Positions 33,645-41,063 of a stretch of 64,000 nucleotides of DNA are shown here, piece after piece; position 1 is the stretch's first letter, and each line of letters opens with the position of its first letter. The DNA is from Sphingobacterium sp. FBM7-1 (GTDB lineage Bacteria > Bacteroidota > Bacteroidia > Sphingobacteriales > Sphingobacteriaceae): NCBI RefSeq assembly GCF_020687765.1, contig NZ_JAJEWJ010000002.1, forward strand, positions 372,001 to 436,000, given 5' to 3'. Under the pieces are notes generated by a model that was not told the origin of the DNA, did not search any database, and saw only the letters and a program-made list of their open reading frames with translations. Both the position numbers and the translations under genes were made by a program.

Positions 33645-33685
33645 CAAATAAAAAGCGGCTATTTTTTATGGCCGCTTTTTATTTG
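33645..33685. terminator. Bidirectional terminator between metF and glnS
   Basis: CAAATAAAAAGCGGC (33645-33659) and GCCGCTTTTTATTTG (33671-33685) form a perfect 15-bp stem with an 11-base loop. The A/T-rich outer parts give a U tract in both directions, serving both convergent genes. Confidence 0.93.
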
Positions 33686-35356
33686 TTATCCCTTTTTAAC
33701 CTCTTTAGCCCAGCTATCTTTTAAGGTGACTGTGCGGTTAAATACTAAGTGTTCTGTGGTGGATTTAGTATCTAGGGTGAAGTATCCTAAACGGATAAAC
33801 TGATAGCCTTTACCCGCTTCTGCCGTCGCCAGATCAGGTTCTATATAAGCTTTGCGAATGATTTGTAAGCTATTGGGATTAATAGATGCTTTAAAGTCCT
33901 CCGCAGCTGCTGGATTTTCTTCATTAAACAGGCGGTCGTAAAGTCTCACTTCTGCTTCTTTGGCATGCGCTGCGGATACCCAATGGATCGTTCCTTTTAC
34001 TTTTAAACCGGAAGTATCCTCGCCGGATTTCGAGTTCGGAACATACATACAATGTACTTCTGTGATATTACCTTCCTCGTCTTTCACGTAGTCGTGGCAT
34101 TGCACAATGTATGCATGCTTTAAGCGAACAGAAAGGCCTGGACCCAGACGGAAAAATTTCTTGGGTGGTTCTTCCATGAAGTCATCCCGCTCTATCCAAA
34201 GCTCTTTGGTAAAGGGAAGCGCACGTGAACCCTCTCCGCCTTCTACTTCTGGGTTGTTTTCGCCGCTTAGTTCCTCTGTTTGTCCGTCAGGATAGTTAGT
34301 GATAACGAGTTTGATCGGATCTAACACCGCCATTCTTCGCCAAGCGGAGGCATTGAGATCTTCCCGTATACAGAATTCCAATAAACCGGCATCAATCATG
34401 TTTTCCCGCTTTTGGACACCAATGCGTTCGCAGAAATTGCGTATGGAGGCAGGTGTATAACCACGGCGCCTCAATCCGGAAATCGTAGGCATACGCGGAT
34501 CGTCCCAGCTCTCCACATACCCCTCGTTTACTAGCTGCAATAATTTGCGTTTGCTCATGACGGTGTAGGTCATGTTTAACCGTGCAAACTCATATTGTCT
34601 AGATGGGAATATTTCGAGCTTTTCGATCAGCCAATCGTATAAAGGTCGGTGGGGAATAAACTCTAGTGTACAGACAGAATGGGTGATTTTTTCGATAGAA
34701 TCGGATTGACCATGGGCAAAATCATACATCGGATAAATACACCACTTGTCACCGGTACGGTGATGGCTCGCATGTTTTATACGGTACAATAGGGGATCGC
34801 GTAAGTGCATGTTGGGACTCGCTAAATCTATTTTAGCACGGAGAACCTTCTCGCCGTCTTTGTATACGCCATCTCGCATCTCTTGAAAAAGAGTTAAGTT
34901 TTCTTCGATACTGCGGTTCCGGTCGGGTGTAGGGACGCCAGCTTCCGTGGGTGTTCCTTTGGATGCTGCAATTTGCTCAGACGTGCTGTCGTCTACGTAA
35001 GCGAGCCCCTTTTTTATTAAATCAACTGCGTAACTATACAATGTTTCGAAATAATCGGAGGTGTATAGTTCCTCTGCCCATTGGAATCCCAACCACTGAA
35101 TATCCTGTTTGATACTGTCTACATATTCGGTGTCTTCCGTGACAGGATTGGTGTCATCGAAACGCAAATTGGTTTTTCCATTGTACTTTTGAGCAAGCCC
35201 AAAGTTGAGGCAAATAGATTTTGCGTGCCCGATATGGAGATAACCATTTGGCTCCGGCGGGAAGCGTGTTAAAACACGTCCGTCATGGGTGCCTTTGCGA
35301 AGATCTTCTTCGATAATCTCCTCGATAAAATTCAGTGGTTTTTCTTCGTTTAACAT
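33686..35356 (-). CDS. glnS: Glutaminyl-tRNA synthetase
   Basis: A class I aminoacyl-tRNA synthetase charging tRNA-Gln. The 556 residues show the HIGH-type motif [31 protein letters not shown], and the KMSKS-type motif VMSKRKLL, followed by the two C-terminal anticodon-binding beta barrels (ending with [14 protein letters not shown]). The length matches bacterial GlnRS. Direct charging means that this organism need not rely on GatCAB for Gln-tRNA. The start codon is closely preceded by a TAACTTTG element. Confidence 0.96.
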   Translation of the reverse strand: MLNEEKPLNFIEEIIEEDLRKGTHDGRVLTRFPPEPNGYLHIGHAKSICLNFGLAQKYNGKTNLRFDDTNPVTEDTEYVDSIKQDIQWLGFQWAEELYTSDYFETLYSYAVDLIKKGLAYVDDSTSEQIAASKGTPTEAGVPTPDRNRSIEENLTLFQEMRDGVYKDGEKVLRAKIDLASPNMHLRDPLLYRIKHASHHRTGDKWCIYPMYDFAHGQSDSIEKITHSVCTLEFIPHRPLYDWLIEKLEIFPSRQYEFARLNMTYTVMSKRKLLQLVNEGYVESWDDPRMPTISGLRRRGYTPASIRNFCERIGVQKRENMIDAGLLEFCIREDLNASAWRRMAVLDPIKLVITNYPDGQTEELSGENNPEVEGGEGSRALPFTKELWIERDDFMEEPPKKFFRLGPGLSVRLKHAYIVQCHDYVKDEEGNITEVHCMYVPNSKSGEDTSGLKVKGTIHWVSAAHAKEAEVRLYDRLFNEENPAAAEDFKASINPNSLQIIRKAYIEPDLATAEAGKGYQFIRLGYFTLDTKSTTEHLVFNRTVTLKDSWAKEVKKG

Positions 35357-35361
35357 AACTA

Positions 35362-35369
35362 CAAAGTTA
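35362..35369 (-). promoter_or_regulatory. Candidate -7 element for glnS
   Basis: Minus-strand TAACTTTG fits TAnnTTTG but lies only 5 bp upstream of the ATG, implying a leaderless or nearly leaderless message if real. Confidence 0.4.
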
Positions 35370-35379
35370 ACTTTTTTAA

Positions 35380-35582
35380 GTTCTTTTTTCCCTCAAAAAA
35401 GAACCAAAAAAATCGTCGCTTCGAATGTTTACATCAGGGATAGTACTAAGGATGAGTTTGTACAGTTGTAAAACATTCGGATGCGACATGGGAAGGTTAA
35501 ATATGGTATGGTGCAGTGCGTAAATAAAGCGGAACCTTGCAAGCCTAGATCTTCTGCTTCTTTTCCCTCAATGGGAAAAGAA
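35380..35582. repeat. Shortened copy of the rpsP-rimM repeat element
   Basis: Two inverted repeats bracket the block: GTTCTTTTTT/AAAAAAGAAC (35380-35389, 35395-35404) and TTCTTTTCCC/GGGAAAAGAA (35558-35567, 35573-35582). Inside, CAAAAAAATCGTCGCT follows the left repeat, as it does in similar form at about 31256-31273. Bases 35444-35487 (TACTAAGGATGA to GGATGCGAC) match the unit junction of the 162-bp array with about five differences in 44. The rest of the 162-bp unit is missing. It fills the intergenic space between divergent glnS and the FAD-like gene. Confidence 0.7.
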
Positions 35583-35607
35583 AGACAAAAATTCTGTAAT
35601 TTCGAAC

Positions 35608-36885
35608 ATGAAACTTATCATCAGCAATATCTTTCTTCTAGTATTTATCGTTATACACCCTTGTTTGGGACAAAAAACGAAGAAGCCTTTGGTTATGGTG
35701 TATGGGTCGGATTTGTTAGCGTTTTCCGCTGCGGTGCAGAGTGCGAAATCAAGCGTTCCCACGTTATGGTTGGTTGAAGGGGAGCAATTCATGCCAGAAT
35801 TTGCTAATGAACAGGTGGATTTGGAGACAATGCCAAACATCGATGGCGGGATTTGGATGGAAATATTGATGGAAATGGCCATGGCTAAATCGCCGAGTGA
35901 TTCGCTGGCGGCAGTGGTTAAGCGGGAAATGAACCCTAGGCTATTTCAGAATGCTACTGATAAAATATTACGTAATTTATCACATCTAACGGTTATAAGG
36001 GGGGAAGATATCCTTTCCGTCAAGCAGCGGAAGCGTGATTGGGAAGTGCAGGTTTCTAGTAAAAATAAATATGTGGTGCGGTGTGTGGTGGATGCTTCGA
36101 AGGGTCAAACTTTGTCGCAACTTGGGGAAGTCTCTTGGGATGATAAGCCCAAGCAGCTGCAACCCCTTCGCGCATTATCGCTACATCAAGTTCGTACACT
36201 AGTTGCAGCCGGACAAATCGACAATATGCTTTATGGGGTAGCAATAAGTAATATACTCGATGGTGAAAAAGCGGGTTTTTTCAATTTGAGGGATTTTGAG
36301 GAAATACGGCATGCAGCTATGGCGTCTAGCGCTTTTCGGGCTGCTATTGGTCAGGCTGTCGGTGCAACAGCTGCTTACCTAGCTTTTTTTAAAACGTCTG
36401 CTGATCGCGTGGATATACGAAAATTGCAAACCGAATTAATGACCTATCAGGCACGCATTTTACCTTATCAGGATATATCGATAGACGATACGCATTTTTA
36501 TGCATTACAGCGCTTTGGTTTGGCCGGTGTATTGACGAATCTAAATAAAGAAAAGGATTTTCATTTCGGGAAAGAAGAACGAGTAAGTTTCGAGGAAGTA
36601 GAACCTATTTTTGATCGATTGTATTCCCGGAGCCAATTGTGGTTTTTAGACCATACAGGAGACTATTTTCGATGGAAAGATTTTCTGTCATTAATTAAAT
36701 TCGTAGGGCTCCGCGGAGATGAAATAAACCAACAGATAGAAAAGGAATGGTCCCGGAAGCTTGGGTTCGAAGGTTCTTTTGATCCGGAAGCGTTCATCAA
36801 TCGCTATCAATTTGCCGTAATTCTAGATAGGTATGCAAATCCTTATGTAAAAGCTGTGACCCAAGAAGGGGATTTTATTAATTGA
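35608..36885 (+). CDS. Secreted FAD-dependent oxidoreductase-like protein, degenerate cofactor motif
   Basis: A 425-residue protein with a signal peptide (about 1-21, ending CLGQ). The start VMVYGSDLLAFSAAVQSAK is laid out like the FAD_oxidored family, whose members read VYGGTPAGIAAAIQAAR, but the glycines that contact the FAD phosphates are mostly lost. The mid part AAIGQAVGATAAYLAFF followed by RKLQTELMTYQARIL matches the family's usual second FAD-side helix (GQAAGVAAALA). Thus it looks like a divergent, perhaps cofactor-free, relative. It stands alone, divergent from glnS and convergent with the TerC gene. Function is unknown. Confidence 0.65.
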   Translation: MKLIISNIFLLVFIVIHPCLGQKTKKPLVMVYGSDLLAFSAAVQSAKSSVPTLWLVEGEQFMPEFANEQVDLETMPNIDGGIWMEILMEMAMAKSPSDSLAAVVKREMNPRLFQNATDKILRNLSHLTVIRGEDILSVKQRKRDWEVQVSSKNKYVVRCVVDASKGQTLSQLGEVSWDDKPKQLQPLRALSLHQVRTLVAAGQIDNMLYGVAISNILDGEKAGFFNLRDFEEIRHAAMASSAFRAAIGQAVGATAAYLAFFKTSADRVDIRKLQTELMTYQARILPYQDISIDDTHFYALQRFGLAGVLTNLNKEKDFHFGKEERVSFEEVEPIFDRLYSRSQLWFLDHTGDYFRWKDFLSLIKFVGLRGDEINQQIEKEWSRKLGFEGSFDPEAFINRYQFAVILDRYANPYVKAVTQEGDFIN

Positions 36886-36908
36886 TTTTTATGTACTTTT
36901 TACCTTGA

Positions 36909-36943
36909 CGAAAAAAGAAAAGATCAAACCTTTTCTTTTTTCG
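36909..36943. terminator. Hairpin between convergent FAD-like and TerC genes
   Basis: CGAAAAAAGAAAAG (36909-36922) and CTTTTCTTTTTTCG (36930-36943) form a perfect 14-bp stem with a 7-base loop. The right arm lies within the last codons of the TerC gene (stop at 36924). It can terminate both genes and is another T-rich/A-rich inverted repeat of the family at 31232 and 35380. Confidence 0.75.
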
Positions 36944-37970
36944 GAAACATTAAAGATGCTACAACACTAATTAACAAAATAGATATAATAATAATTAGGG
37001 AGTGCACGGTTTGAAAACCAAAAGCTTCGAGCCAACTGTGTAGTAGCATTTTTGCTCCGATGAAAATTAATAGAAATGCTAAACCAACTTTCAGGTAATG
37101 GAATTTGTCGATAATATTCACTAACAGAAAGAACATCGAACGCAATCCTAAAACGGCGAATATATTGGAGAAGAATACGATATAAGGGTCTTTTGTGACC
37201 GAAAAAATAGCAGGAATAGAGTCTACTGCAAAAATTAAATCCGTAAACTCGATAACCAATAATACTAAGAATAGGGGAGTCATGTATCTAACTCCATTTT
37301 CTATGTGGAAAAACCGACCGCCGTCCATGCGTGGCGTCACCTTAAAATATTTGGACATGAATCTTACGACGGGGTGGTTTTGGGGGTCAACTTCCTCTTC
37401 TTTATTTCTGTTTAAATACATCATAATTCCGGTGTACACCAAAAAGGCGCCGAAAACATAGAGTATCCAAGCAAATTTCGCGATAAGAGCCGCTCCGATA
37501 AAAATAAATATACAGCGTAGAATAATCGCTCCGATAATTCCCCATACTAATACTTTGTGGTAGTACTTCTCTGGAATACCAAAGGAGGTAAACAGTAGTA
37601 CCATAACAAAGATATTGTCAACAGAGAGTGCATATTCTACCACATAGCCGGTAAGGTATTCTATTGTAAGCGTTTTGTTATATAACTGTATACTTGCTGC
37701 TAGGTCGTTTGGATTGATATCTATATTATGGTAATGTCGAGCGATGATTTCCTGTAGCTGTGAGAAGTCATGAACATTGTGTAGCTCATTTCCCCAGATA
37801 TACAGTACTAGGCCGAATCCTAGCGCGAAGAATACCCAGATAGCGCTCATAATGGCTGCTGCTTTAAATGATACAGGCTTGTCGCTCTTCGAGAACAATC
37901 CTAAATCAATCGCCAGCATGAGGATGATGAATACAATAAACCCTCCAAAAAATAACAGTTCGTGACTCAT
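36924..37970 (-). CDS. TerC-family integral membrane protein
   Basis: A multi-helix inner-membrane protein (348 residues, about nine hydrophobic segments) of the TerC/Alx family. Family motifs present include EYALSVDNIFVMVLLF and EFTDLIFAVDSIPAIF, whose acidic residues in helices suggest metal-ion transport; relatives export manganese or are linked to tellurite resistance. No other ter genes are nearby, so the name should not be taken as a resistance call. It lies 11 bp after the polyprenyl synthetase gene and is probably cotranscribed. Confidence 0.92.
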   Translation of the reverse strand: MSHELLFFGGFIVFIILMLAIDLGLFSKSDKPVSFKAAAIMSAIWVFFALGFGLVLYIWGNELHNVHDFSQLQEIIARHYHNIDINPNDLAASIQLYNKTLTIEYLTGYVVEYALSVDNIFVMVLLFTSFGIPEKYYHKVLVWGIIGAIILRCIFIFIGAALIAKFAWILYVFGAFLVYTGIMMYLNRNKEEEVDPQNHPVVRFMSKYFKVTPRMDGGRFFHIENGVRYMTPLFLVLLVIEFTDLIFAVDSIPAIFSVTKDPYIVFFSNIFAVLGLRSMFFLLVNIIDKFHYLKVGLAFLLIFIGAKMLLHSWLEAFGFQTVHSLIIIISILLISVVASLMFPKKEKV

Positions 37971-37981
37971 ATGATGTTTTT

Positions 37982-38953
37982 CTATTTATTTCTTTCTGTC
38001 GTAAACCTGACTAGTTGCTCCAGAGCAAGTTTGTAAGGATTATCAGGAAACGTTGTTAATATATCGAAGGCTTCTTGTTGGTATTGCAACATCTTTTCTC
38101 GTGCATAATCCATACCTCCACTGCTCCTTACAAAAGTAATAACTTCGGTAGTCTTATCTTTGTTTTCATTGTGGTTTTTTACCAGATTGATAATATATCT
38201 CTTGGTGGCGGAGTCAGTTTTTTTAAGGGCATAGATAAGGGGCAAGGTCATCTTTTTTTCTTTGATGTCATTTCCCACAGGTTTCCCTACGTCGTCGAAA
38301 CCGAAATCAAAAAGATCATCCTTTATCTGAAAAGCTATTCCTACTTTTTCTCCGAACAGGCGCAGACGGTCGATGGTCTCTTGTGGAGCATTTGCCGAGG
38401 ATGCGCCACACGCGCAGCATGCTGCAATGAGGGAGGCCGTTTTCTTACGGATAATTTCAAAATATACGTCTTCTTGAATGTCGAGTTTGCGTGCTTTTTC
38501 GATCTGCAATAACTCCCCCTCGCTCATTTCTTCCACGGCATCCGACATAACTTTTAATAAGTTGAGTTCATTATGTTCAACCGAAAGAGACATGCCTTTC
38601 GAAAGCAGGAAATCGCCTAGCAGTACCGCAATTTTGTTTTTCCACAGCGCATTCACTGAGAAGAATCCGCGGCGTTCATTCGCATTATCAACGACATCGT
38701 CATGAATTAAAGATGCGGTGTGTAATAATTCAACCAATGAGGCAGCTCTATAGCTAGAATCATTAATGTTTCCGCACAATCCGGCGGAAAGAAAAACAAA
38801 CATCGGGCGCATTTGCTTCCCTTTTTGTTTCAAAACGTATTGCGTAATGCGGTTCAATAAGGGGACAGAACTATGCATCGATTCCTTAAACCGACTTTGA
38901 AATTCTTTTAGCTCTTGTGCTATTGGGGTTTGTATATCTTTTAATTTTAGCAT
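37982..38953 (-). CDS. Polyprenyl diphosphate synthase
   Basis: A soluble prenyltransferase that condenses isopentenyl diphosphate units to make the side chain of menaquinone or a related lipid. The 323 residues hold the first Asp-rich motif in LIHDDVVDNANERRG, the second in FQIKDDLFDFG, plus KQMRPMFVFLSAGL near the N-terminus. Length fits long-chain (trans) synthases of the IspB/HepT type. Chain length cannot be fixed from the sequence. It leads a two-gene unit with the TerC gene. Confidence 0.94.
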   Translation of the reverse strand: MLKLKDIQTPIAQELKEFQSRFKESMHSSVPLLNRITQYVLKQKGKQMRPMFVFLSAGLCGNINDSSYRAASLVELLHTASLIHDDVVDNANERRGFFSVNALWKNKIAVLLGDFLLSKGMSLSVEHNELNLLKVMSDAVEEMSEGELLQIEKARKLDIQEDVYFEIIRKKTASLIAACCACGASSANAPQETIDRLRLFGEKVGIAFQIKDDLFDFGFDDVGKPVGNDIKEKKMTLPLIYALKKTDSATKRYIINLVKNHNENKDKTTEVITFVRSSGGMDYAREKMLQYQQEAFDILTTFPDNPYKLALEQLVRFTTERNK

Positions 38954-39099
38954 GAAAAATGGCTAATCACCGCGGCTTTTTAAACAGTTAAAATTGCGAT
39001 AAATATAAGAAATATCCCTGTTCGGCAAAACATAAACATGGATGAATATAAACGGGATATTCCATAGGGACAAAAGATACACATTATATCTGAAATAGC

Positions 39100-39663
39100 T
39101 TATAAAGCGTCGATTGCTAATTCCAATTCTTTATACCAATCTTCACCGTATTCCCGAATAAGCGGCTCTTTCAGAAATTTGTATACAGGTACACCTAGTT
39201 CCTGGCCAAAGGTGCAGGCATCGCTGCAAATATGCCAGCGATCGTAATGCAACACGTCAAAGGCAGGGTAATGGGTGGTTCGAATAGGGTAGAGGTGGCA
39301 GGATATGGGTTTTTTCCAGTCTACTTCTCCTTGTTCATAGGCTGTTTCGATGGCGCATTTCGTGATCCCGTTATCCCAGGTAACATAAGCACATTCTTTA
39401 TTGCCATCTACGCAAGTGGTCGTCAGATCGCCGTCCATATCGATGACGTGTGTGCCCTGTTCTTCAATAGCCTGAATGCCCTTCTCGGTCATGTAGGGTT
39501 TTACTTTAGGGTAGATTTCCCGAAGGATATGGGTTTCATTTTCGCTTAAGGGTGCTCCGGCGTCCCCTTCTACGCAGCAGATGCCCTTACATTTATTAAG
39601 ATTACAAACGAAGTCATTCTTGATAATGTCCTCATGCACAAGTACGTTTCCTACTTCAATCAT
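39100..39663 (-). CDS. DUF3109 family cysteine-rich protein
   Basis: A 187-residue cytosolic protein with a conserved cysteine pattern: CNLNKCKGICC, TTCVDGNKEC, ITKCAIE, ISCHLYPIR and HICSDACTFG. Such a set suits a Zn or Fe-S site; the family resembles the YkgJ-type CxxCxxxCC proteins. The role is unknown. It begins 5 bp after the DUF3108 gene stop on the same strand, so they share a transcript. Confidence 0.9.
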   Translation of the reverse strand: MIEVGNVLVHEDIIKNDFVCNLNKCKGICCVEGDAGAPLSENETHILREIYPKVKPYMTEKGIQAIEEQGTHVIDMDGDLTTTCVDGNKECAYVTWDNGITKCAIETAYEQGEVDWKKPISCHLYPIRTTHYPAFDVLHYDRWHICSDACTFGQELGVPVYKFLKEPLIREYGEDWYKELELAIDAL

Positions 39664-39668
39664 ATTGT

Positions 39669-40457
39669 TTATTTTGAATAACTAACACGTTTTCCGAGTG
39701 TGTGTTTCAATCCTTTTGCGTCTACCAATTCCATGGTGACCGAACCTACTAAAATCTCGACATGGGCTTTGACAGGAATCCGGTTTCCATCATTGGTAAC
39801 CCATAGGAAAAGTTGGCTGTCTTTTCGGAATATCCGGCCGGGACTAATCTCTGGGCTGAATTTAATACATTCCAATTCTCCTAATGAAGTTTTGATTTTT
39901 TCGATGCCAATATATTTTACACCTAATTGTGCTACCTCGTCATTTAAAAAATACGTGATCTTAAACGAATCGCCCTTTTTTACCGAAGACAGGTCTAGGT
40001 TACGGGAAAAATAATAGGCGGAAAGCAGGTCGAAAAACTGTGCTGTCGGACTGGTAAATGTTCCTTTCTTACCTGAAACTTTTTTGTTCCGATGGTCGAA
40101 GGTGGCGTACTCTTCGCGCGTGTAGCTCCCTTCATGGATGTCTTCTATATAGAGATAGGGCAGGTAGGTATTGCCGTCTATATAAGAATCGTATTTGTTT
40201 CTAACTTTATATACAGAAAATATCCCCGAAGTCTGGCCAAAAGCTGATAAATGGAAAGCATTGGGATTACTAAAGCGCAATTTCGATTTTTCCACCTTTA
40301 GGGTTCCGGTTGCGACGGATAAGATCCCGTATTTCAATTTATAAGTCAAATGCTCACCGGCTTGGTATGTGGGTTGAGATAGGTAAGGTAAGGTTTGTCC
40401 CATCGTCAAACCCATGCTACAAATCCAAAGCGTGATAAACGTATAAAATTTTTTCAT
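39669..40457 (-). CDS. DUF3108 domain secreted protein
   Basis: A 262-residue exported protein. The start at 40457 gives signal peptide MKKFYTFITLWICSMGL and cleavage near GQ; an in-frame ATG at 40535 would mask it. The mature part is beta-rich, typical of DUF3108 (AGEHLTYKLKYGILSVATGTLKV read at the start of the domain, with DSYIDGNTYLPYLYIEDI and RKDSQLFLWVTNDGNRIPV). It probably lies in the periplasm or outer leaflet; function is unknown. It sits between DUF2480 (upstream) and DUF3109. Confidence 0.9.
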   Translation of the reverse strand: MKKFYTFITLWICSMGLTMGQTLPYLSQPTYQAGEHLTYKLKYGILSVATGTLKVEKSKLRFSNPNAFHLSAFGQTSGIFSVYKVRNKYDSYIDGNTYLPYLYIEDIHEGSYTREEYATFDHRNKKVSGKKGTFTSPTAQFFDLLSAYYFSRNLDLSSVKKGDSFKITYFLNDEVAQLGVKYIGIEKIKTSLGELECIKFSPEISPGRIFRKDSQLFLWVTNDGNRIPVKAHVEILVGSVTMELVDAKGLKHTLGKRVSYSK

Positions 40458-40468
40458 ATAGAAATGGA

Positions 40469-40476
40469 CAAAGATA
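40469..40476 (-). promoter_or_regulatory. Candidate -7 element for the DUF3108 gene
   Basis: Minus-strand TATCTTTG matches TAnnTTTG exactly, 11 bp upstream of the ATG at 40457 that carries the signal peptide. It supports the downstream start and a separate promoter for this gene pair. Confidence 0.55.
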
Positions 40477-40488
40477 GCCGGTAATAGT

Positions 40489-41004
40489 TTAAAGCTTGCG
40501 TTTATACACCGGTACCGTCGAACAGGGTTCGCCATACATGATGCTCTTGACGACTTTGCTTAAGCCGAGCGTAAATTTTATAAATGCAGATTCTGGGATA
40601 TAAATTTCTCCACATCCTTTTACCACTACACGTTCATCTTGATATTGTTTAAAGTCTATCTCGTCTAGGGCCTGGCTAAATAAGCTATTCCATACGGTAT
40701 CTTTGTCGCCAAAATGGACCGAGACAGCGAAAGGTTCGAGCGTGTTCGCGAGGAGCATATATGCCCAAGTAGGGACGATCGCATCGGTGGAACATATGAT
40801 GCCAATATGTTTATTTTGATATTGGCTCCAGTCGTGTTCTTTAATAAATGTTCTAAAATCTTTTTCTTTTAAGATAAGCCCGTGGAATAAATTATCCTTG
40901 ATGTCATACACCACGATTTCCTCTTTGGGGGCGTAATTGGCCAAATCGACCGTAACTAGGCCGCTCTGGGCTACTTTATTGACGATGTTTTCTTGAATCT
41001 CCAT
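40489..41004 (-). CDS. DUF2480 family protein
   Basis: A 171-residue cytosolic protein of the Bacteroidota-specific DUF2480 family, recognised from VTVDLANYAPKEEIVVYDIKD, FRTFIKEHDWSQYQNKHIGI, STDAIVPTWAYMLLA and the C-terminal VKGCGEIYIPESAFIKFT. No catalytic motif is evident. ATG 41004 (MEIQENIVNKV) is preferred over 41013. It follows the ppiD-like gene after a terminator, so it may have its own promoter. Confidence 0.9.
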   Translation of the reverse strand: MEIQENIVNKVAQSGLVTVDLANYAPKEEIVVYDIKDNLFHGLILKEKDFRTFIKEHDWSQYQNKHIGIICSTDAIVPTWAYMLLANTLEPFAVSVHFGDKDTVWNSLFSQALDEIDFKQYQDERVVVKGCGEIYIPESAFIKFTLGLSKVVKSIMYGEPCSTVPVYKRKL

Positions 41005-41020
41005 ACGATACAAAACAAAA

Positions 41021-41043
41021 AGCCGGACAGTTATTGTCCGGCT
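41021..41043 (-). terminator. Intrinsic terminator of the PpiD-like gene
   Basis: AGCCGGACA (41021-41029) pairs with TGTCCGGCT (41035-41043), 9-bp perfect stem and 5-base loop. On the minus strand it begins 20 bp after the PpiD-like stop and is followed by TTTTTG. Confidence 0.9.
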
Positions 41044-41063
41044 ATAAAGTTACTTATTATATC

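Noticed and set aside
36924-37970. Tellurite-resistance locus
   Set aside because: Only a TerC-family membrane protein is present; no terA, terB, terD or terZ gene is nearby, and the family has broader metal-related roles.
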